From Rhizomys pruinosus (lineage: Eukaryota > Chordata > Mammalia > Rodentia > Spalacidae), in NCBI GenBank assembly GCA_009823505.1, contig VZQC01009601.1, forward strand, positions 1,490,219 to 1,554,218: a stretch of DNA of 64,000 bases, in the 5' to 3' direction. Below are positions 58,009 to 64,000 of the stretch, piece by piece (position 1 is the first letter of the stretch; every line of letters starts with the position of its first letter). The notes under the pieces were generated by a model. That model saw only the letters and a list, made by a program, of their open reading frames with translations. It was not told the DNA's origin and made no database searches. Both the position numbers and the translations under genes were made by a program.

Positions 58009-59628
58009 CTACTGAACACTTAAGACCACCTTTAAACAAGCAATTACAATTGATGTGCTAGAATGGACAAAGAGGGGTCTATATAAAATGGTGATAAATG
58101 AGACAAAGCTGGGAAAAATTGGGATTGAAAAAAGGTGAAAACAATGTGGGGTAGAAGTAGAAACAAGAAGAAACACTTTAAAAGGAGAAGAGACTTGACA
58201 GGTGTCAGTCCAACTAGCAAGAGTATTTCAAAATCACCTCTTGGAAGGGTGAGAGTCAAGGCAGAATAAAAATTGAATTTGACTATATGTTGTTTAACAA
58301 GTTATAATGACACATATGTATTAAAGGATGAATGAGCCTGTTTAAGGCAGGCCCCTCTTGGAGTGCGGTGTCTTAACCAGGGATAAGGTCATTCGTTCTC
58401 CAATCTTCTGTTACCCAGAGACAAAGATGGGAGAAGTTCTTTGAGAAGGCGTTAATCATAGTGGGGCCTTAACTGTTACCACTTCCTGCTGCAGGAATGC
58501 TCCCCCAACCCCAGAACAAAGAACATGTGCTATGCTTGGGTCCAGTCTTGACCAACCAGCTGCCAAGCTCCATGTGACCCAAGAGGCAGGACTAATGCTA
58601 GACTGCCAGTTCTTCTCAGAGATATTTGCCAAAATCACCCTTCCAACTTTCCCTGGCCATTTCCCTGGCTATGCACTGGTGGAGTCAGGAAGTGTACGCA
58701 TCACAATGGGCACTATGTCATGGCTTTGAGGTCATTGGTCACCTGTGAGATAAATGTCTCAGTAGGTCTTGTGTAAGCTCACTCTGTTCCCAATTTGGGG
58801 AAAGTAACAGCTTTGGCGAGTCTTCTGAAAAGATGACTAGAAAGCACCCTTGAAGTTTGGGAACTCTGCGCAATCTTTCTCCTCCATCTCCTCCTCTTTC
58901 TATTAATACAACCTCCTTTCATGTCCTGTCTGCTCAGACTTCCACCTCCAGACCTGCCATACAGACTAATAATGTTTTTGTTTCCTATGTTACCTATTTA
59001 CCTCCTATGCAGAACTCTTCCTTCTGCCGTATCTCAAAGGTCCGCATGACCTCCTCTTACTCTGTGAACAAACTTTTCACTAAGTGTCCTGTGCTCACTT
59101 CTCCCCCTTCCTATAACTCCACTAAATTTCCTCCCTCCCCCTAACAGCCCCTTGAAACCCTGTCTGTTGTCTCACATCCACCACGAAGGCAGCTACTGAC
59201 TGCCAGCCTATGTAAGTCACAGTTCGATCCTGGAAGTGGGTTTACCTGGTAAGGGTATGCCCCAGATTTTCAGGACTGTGGGTCCCTGGCCAGGCAAACA
59301 CAGGGAAGGAAGGCGGATGAAGGCAGCACTGAGTCAGGAGTCTCTGGGCATCGACCTCTCCACCGGCCCTTCTCTTTTCAGCCCGTCAGTGAGAAACACC
59401 CCGGACAGCCAGAGAGAAGCCAGTGTCCTAGCAGGACTTCACAGTCACCAGGAAGCCTTTGTGTTCCCAAGACAATGGGGAAGGAATTTCATATGGTTAA
59501 TGAGTCTCCTTCGGTATGTTCTTCAGGATCAAGAAGGAAATGTCAGGATGCAGAGTGTAAGTGGAGGAAAGGGGTGGAATGAGAATCCTTGGTAAGTAGG
59601 GTGTCTTCACCTGGACGGCTCTGGGAAC

Positions 59629-59629
<1 letters not shown>
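58009..59629. other. No recognised feature
   Basis: Apparently unique. Frames up to 119 codons (59236-59595) have no recognisable domain. Confidence 0.5.

Positions 59630-59664
<35 letters not shown>
59630..59664. repeat. (CAG)n trinucleotide repeat, about 11-12 units
   Basis: Uninterrupted CAG run. It gives poly-Ser in one forward frame and poly-Leu in one reverse frame, with no supporting gene structure. Confidence 0.97.
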
Positions 59665-59897
59665 CAGGTGGTAAGAAGCACAGGTGTGGCAGAGTCACCT
59701 GGTGGGATTCTGGAGTCTTACTACCTAGTGTGACTATGGATACAATATTAAACATGTTCATGACTCAGTTTCTTTCCACCTAAATGGAGGCACTTAGGTA
59801 GCTTGTTTGTTAGGAGCTGTAGATTAGGGAGTATGGGAAATATGCTCAGGAGGACAACGTATCAATCTAGACATGACTGCATTTAAATAGGGAGCAA

Positions 59898-60012
59898 CTC
59901 ACTAGTTGGGTGACCTTAGCTACCAAACTGTTTGTCACTTGTTTTCCTGCTCATAAAAGGAGACAATACTGAAAGTGCCTCATGAATTGATTTGGAGAAA
60001 TGATGTACGATT
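59898..60012 (+). mobile_element. MIR SINE fragment
   Basis: 'cactagttgggtgaccttag', 'cacttgttttcctgctcata' and 'aaaaggagacaatactgaaa' follow MIR order. Confidence 0.75.
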
Positions 60013-61670
60013 ATCGCTGAACCTAAAATAGTTCCTGTCATAGAGAAAGTGCACATCCACTGGGCTTAGTTGGGGTCAGGGTGATTTACCCAACTAAGGG
60101 GAGTGGAGCTAAAAGTGGACAGTGTAGAAATGGACATGACATTACTAAAGTCAGTCTTGGCGGAAACATACTTAAAACATCCTATTCATATTTTGCCAAT
60201 GTAAGATTGAAAGGAAGGAGTGCCAGGTAAGATGGGAATGATCCACAGAGCTAAATGAGAAAAGGTTTGACTGCAGAGCACAAGCTGGACGAGGGCTCCA
60301 GTCAGGACCAGTGCACCCTCCTCTGCGGAGCGTCTCTGTGCAAAGGTCCCATCTTGTTAACTTGTCAGAACTGGAAGGGGAGTGTCTGGGGTCTGCATGG
60401 CTTCTCCTCCTTCAGCTCCATCACACTTCAGATGTCATTTTGTCCCTCATCTCCACATCTCCAGCAAGGTCAGGCAAGGACTGGTTTCCGAGTTCAGATC
60501 GGCCCCCAAATATTCAAACCTAGACTGGCTTCATTCTTTTATATAAAGAAGGTGTGTGTGTGTGTGTGTGTCCATGCAGGCAACTGCACATGTGTTGGAC
60601 CTGAGGGAAGCTTGTGAGTCTCCATTTTCTGTCACACCATATAGTTCTGGTTCTCTGTCTGAGGTATATTAAATAAGCAGATGTGTGGTGCAGAGACAAG
60701 CATTTTTCTTGTAAGGAACAATCGGAAACAGTGTGTTGACACAAACATTAAAGCTTTATCAAAGTCAACCTGTCTACTGTCTGGCAACCAATTATTTCCT
60801 CATAACTAGGACTTGGCCTCCAACATCTCCTCGCTGCTCAGTCTCTGGTAACAACTACTTCCCCGTCCCTGCTTCTGCCCCCTCCCCCCAATCCCTGGTA
60901 ACCAGTATTTCCCTCCACCTAATCCTTGGTAACTAACATCTTCCCCCAACCTAGTGTGAGCTAAATGAAGTGTCTGCTCACTCTGAGCCTGGTAACCAGC
61001 CTATCCTTGCACTTCAGGTGAGTAACCTTGAACTCATGATGTCGCCTCTTGGTCCCTGGTACCTTAAGTAATTTAAGGAGGGAAATCTTCACTCTGGCTA
61101 ACCCGCCAGTGCTTGTTCCATCGTAATGTGGAAGAAGCAGCAGCAGCAGAGACCAGCAGCCTGAGGGAAGGCATGCCAGCAGAACAGGAGGCTCTGCACC
61201 CCTGACCCACTCGGAAAGACAGCGAACAGGAAGTGGGGCTAAGCCATCAAGCTTAAGGTCTTTCATGAGGGTTCACCTCCTAAAGGCTGAAAAGCCTCTG
61301 AAAACAGCTCCACCCAGTGTTCAAACACTGATATGACAAGGGGGAAGAGGGGAGAAATTGAACGCTTTATCCAAATATTTACCTTTCAGCATGATAAAAA
61401 TCTACCAAATTATCTAATATGTTAGTAACTGGCGGTAAGATGTTTTTCAACACATTGCATCAAAGTCTTGCAAAGATGACAACCGTCTCCATAGTTGTTA
61501 AGGTGACATACACAGGTGTCTTTACAACCCTGTGCTGTTATACAACTGCATGATTTTTTTTCAAACCTACAAAGGCATTTAAAGTCTTGGGGTGAAAAGG
61601 GATTTCCTGTATTGACAAATGAAATAAAATGACAATTTCATTTCCAAGGTGCAATTGCCATTTCCTGTTA
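60013..61670. other. No recognised gene; minor simple repeats
   Basis: Contains a short (TG)n at 60551-60571, degenerate repeats of a 'ccctggtaaccagtatttcc'-like motif at about 60838-60957, and a short CAG run near 61140. Nothing else recognised. Confidence 0.5.
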
Positions 61671-61916
61671 TTTTTTTTTTTAAAATTTTATTATTTTTGT
61701 ATGTGTATGAATGTACTGTCTGCATGTAGGTTTGTGCACCCATGTCACGCAATGCCGTGGAGGTCAGAAGAGGGTCTCAGATTCCCCTGGAACTGGAATT
61801 CTCCTGGAATTGGAGTTACAGACAGTTCTCAGCCGCCATGTGGGTGCTAGTGATCTAACCTGGGTCCTCTGCAAGAGCAGTTGGTGCTCTTAACCACTAG
61901 GCTATCTCTCCAGCCC
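61671..61916 (-). mobile_element. B2 SINE, antisense, young type
   Basis: T-rich start, 'gtatgaatgtactgtctgca', the 17-bp duplication ('ggaactggaattctcctgga' region) and 'ctaggctatctctccagccc'. Confidence 0.95.
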
Positions 61917-62140
61917 CTCCTATCATTTTCTTAAGTACAGTAAGAATTCTTTTGTATTTCTAGAAGTCATACAGTAGTTCTATGAACTTTTTGGTGTTTG
62001 GATTTATTTTAAATTTCTTTTTGTGTGTATGCCTATGGTGTATGCATGCATTTCAGTTGGTGTGCACATGTGCACATGTATGTGTGTAGTATGTGGAGGA
62101 CAGATGCTGATTCCAGGTGTTGTCTTGATTTCTTTCCATA

Positions 62141-62986
62141 TTTTTTGAAATTTTTTATTGAGCTTTTGTGTATTGCATACAACCTTTCCCAAATTTAGAC
62201 CCATCTCCCCACCCATGCCCAGCCCCTACCAGAGCTCATGCATTCTGCCATACATGTTAAGTCCTGTCTTTCATATTTTTCTTAGTTTCTTTTTAAACTT
62301 TTTCAATGTAGAAGTCTACTCTTTTGGTCAGATCTTTGAACAAGTCTGTTGTTGTTCTTGTTGTTCCCTTTAATTTTACATTACTCCAAACTATATATAT
62401 ATATACACTCCACACATATGTCAAAATGACAGACTCATTTGGATTGGGTGCTAGCATCCATAAATGAGGGACACTGTATGTCGTTTGTTTTACTGGGACT
62501 GTGTTACTTCACTTAGCATAATGGCTTCTAGTTTCATCCATTTATCTGCAGAGTTCATGATGCCATCTTTCTTTACTGTTGCATAAAACTGCACTGTGTA
62601 AATGTACCACATTTTCATTATTCACACATCAGTTGAGGGACACTTGGGTTTCTTCAGGCTCTTCGCTATTGTGAAAAGTGGTGCAATAAACATGGTTGTG
62701 TATATATCTCTGCAATAGGATGAATCTTTTGGGTATATACTCAGGAGTGGTAGGTTCATTTTGAGTCTTTTAAGAGTTCTCCACACTGCTTTCCATAGAG
62801 GTTGCATGAGTTTGCATTCCCACCAGCAGTGAGTGTTCCCCTTTCCCTACAACTTCTTCAGCATTTGGTATAATTTGTTTTCTTAATCATAGCCAGTCTT
62901 ACCAGGGTAAGATGGAATCTTAAAGTGGTTTTAATTTGCACTTCCCAAATTACTAGCGATGTCGAACACTTTTTAAAGATGTTTCT
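62141..62986 (-). mobile_element. L1 fragment, antisense
   Basis: Clear antisense rodent L1 blocks: 'aaatgtaccacattttcatt', 'cagttgagggacacttgggt', 'tttgcattcccaccagcagt', 'gagtgttcccctttccctac' and 'ggtaagatggaatctta'. It stops at about 62986, where the tubulin-related segment starts. Confidence 0.88.

Positions 62987-64000
<1,014 letters not shown>

Overview
The window looks like nuclear DNA from a muroid-type rodent. Its interspersed repeats are the rodent set: B1, B2, B3/B4-type SINEs, MaLR-class LTRs (ORR1-like and MT-like), rodent L1, plus a few ancient MIR fragments. The B1 copies share a 3' end (AGGGAGACCCTGTCTCAAAAAGACC-like) that differs from the mouse and cricetid form I know, so the lineage may lie outside those groups. 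I cannot name the species.

The only protein-coding-like sequence I recognise is an intronless class I beta-tubulin (Tubb/Tubb5-type) retrocopy. It starts at 63171 and runs open off the right end. Everything else is intergenic: SINE/LTR/LINE insertions, short simple repeats, and an unusually dense series of tandem arrays.

Layout: 1-12.9 kb is SINE and LTR rich, with two B2s stacked at one target site (7965-8469) and a B2 whose tail has become an ~80-bp minisatellite (9483-9929). 13.09-14.30 kb is a large imperfect inverted repeat. 14.3-25.1 kb is mostly unique sequence with LTRs, SINEs and a B2-B1 composite SINE (21884-22267). 25.15-27.46 kb is a degenerate 42-bp minisatellite. 27.99-39.20 kb is a satellite of 45 apparently identical 249-bp units, ending in one diverged unit and a stub. 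39.99-40.67 kb holds two small minisatellites (14 bp and 46 bp). 41-47.5 kb holds LTRs, old LINEs and SINEs. 47.62-48.02 kb is a 50-bp minisatellite running into a 511-base assembly gap. 48.5-53.4 kb is a nest of old LINE, B1, B2 and B4 sequences, including a perfect hairpin (49434-49470) and a second B2-B1 composite with the same junction as the first (51034-51443). 56.29-56.90 kb is a 26-bp minisatellite. 57-62 kb is mainly unique sequence with B2s. 62.14-62.99 kb is antisense L1, into which the tubulin retrocopy appears to have inserted.

The long open reading frames over the arrays follow from repeat periods divisible by three, or from repeats that lack stops, and are not evidence of genes. 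The most interesting items are the near-perfect 249-bp satellite with its internal 69-bp dimer, the B2-B1 composite SINE seen at two sites with its own target duplications, and the long inverted repeat near 13.7 kb. All family assignments are from memory of consensus features; no database search was possible.
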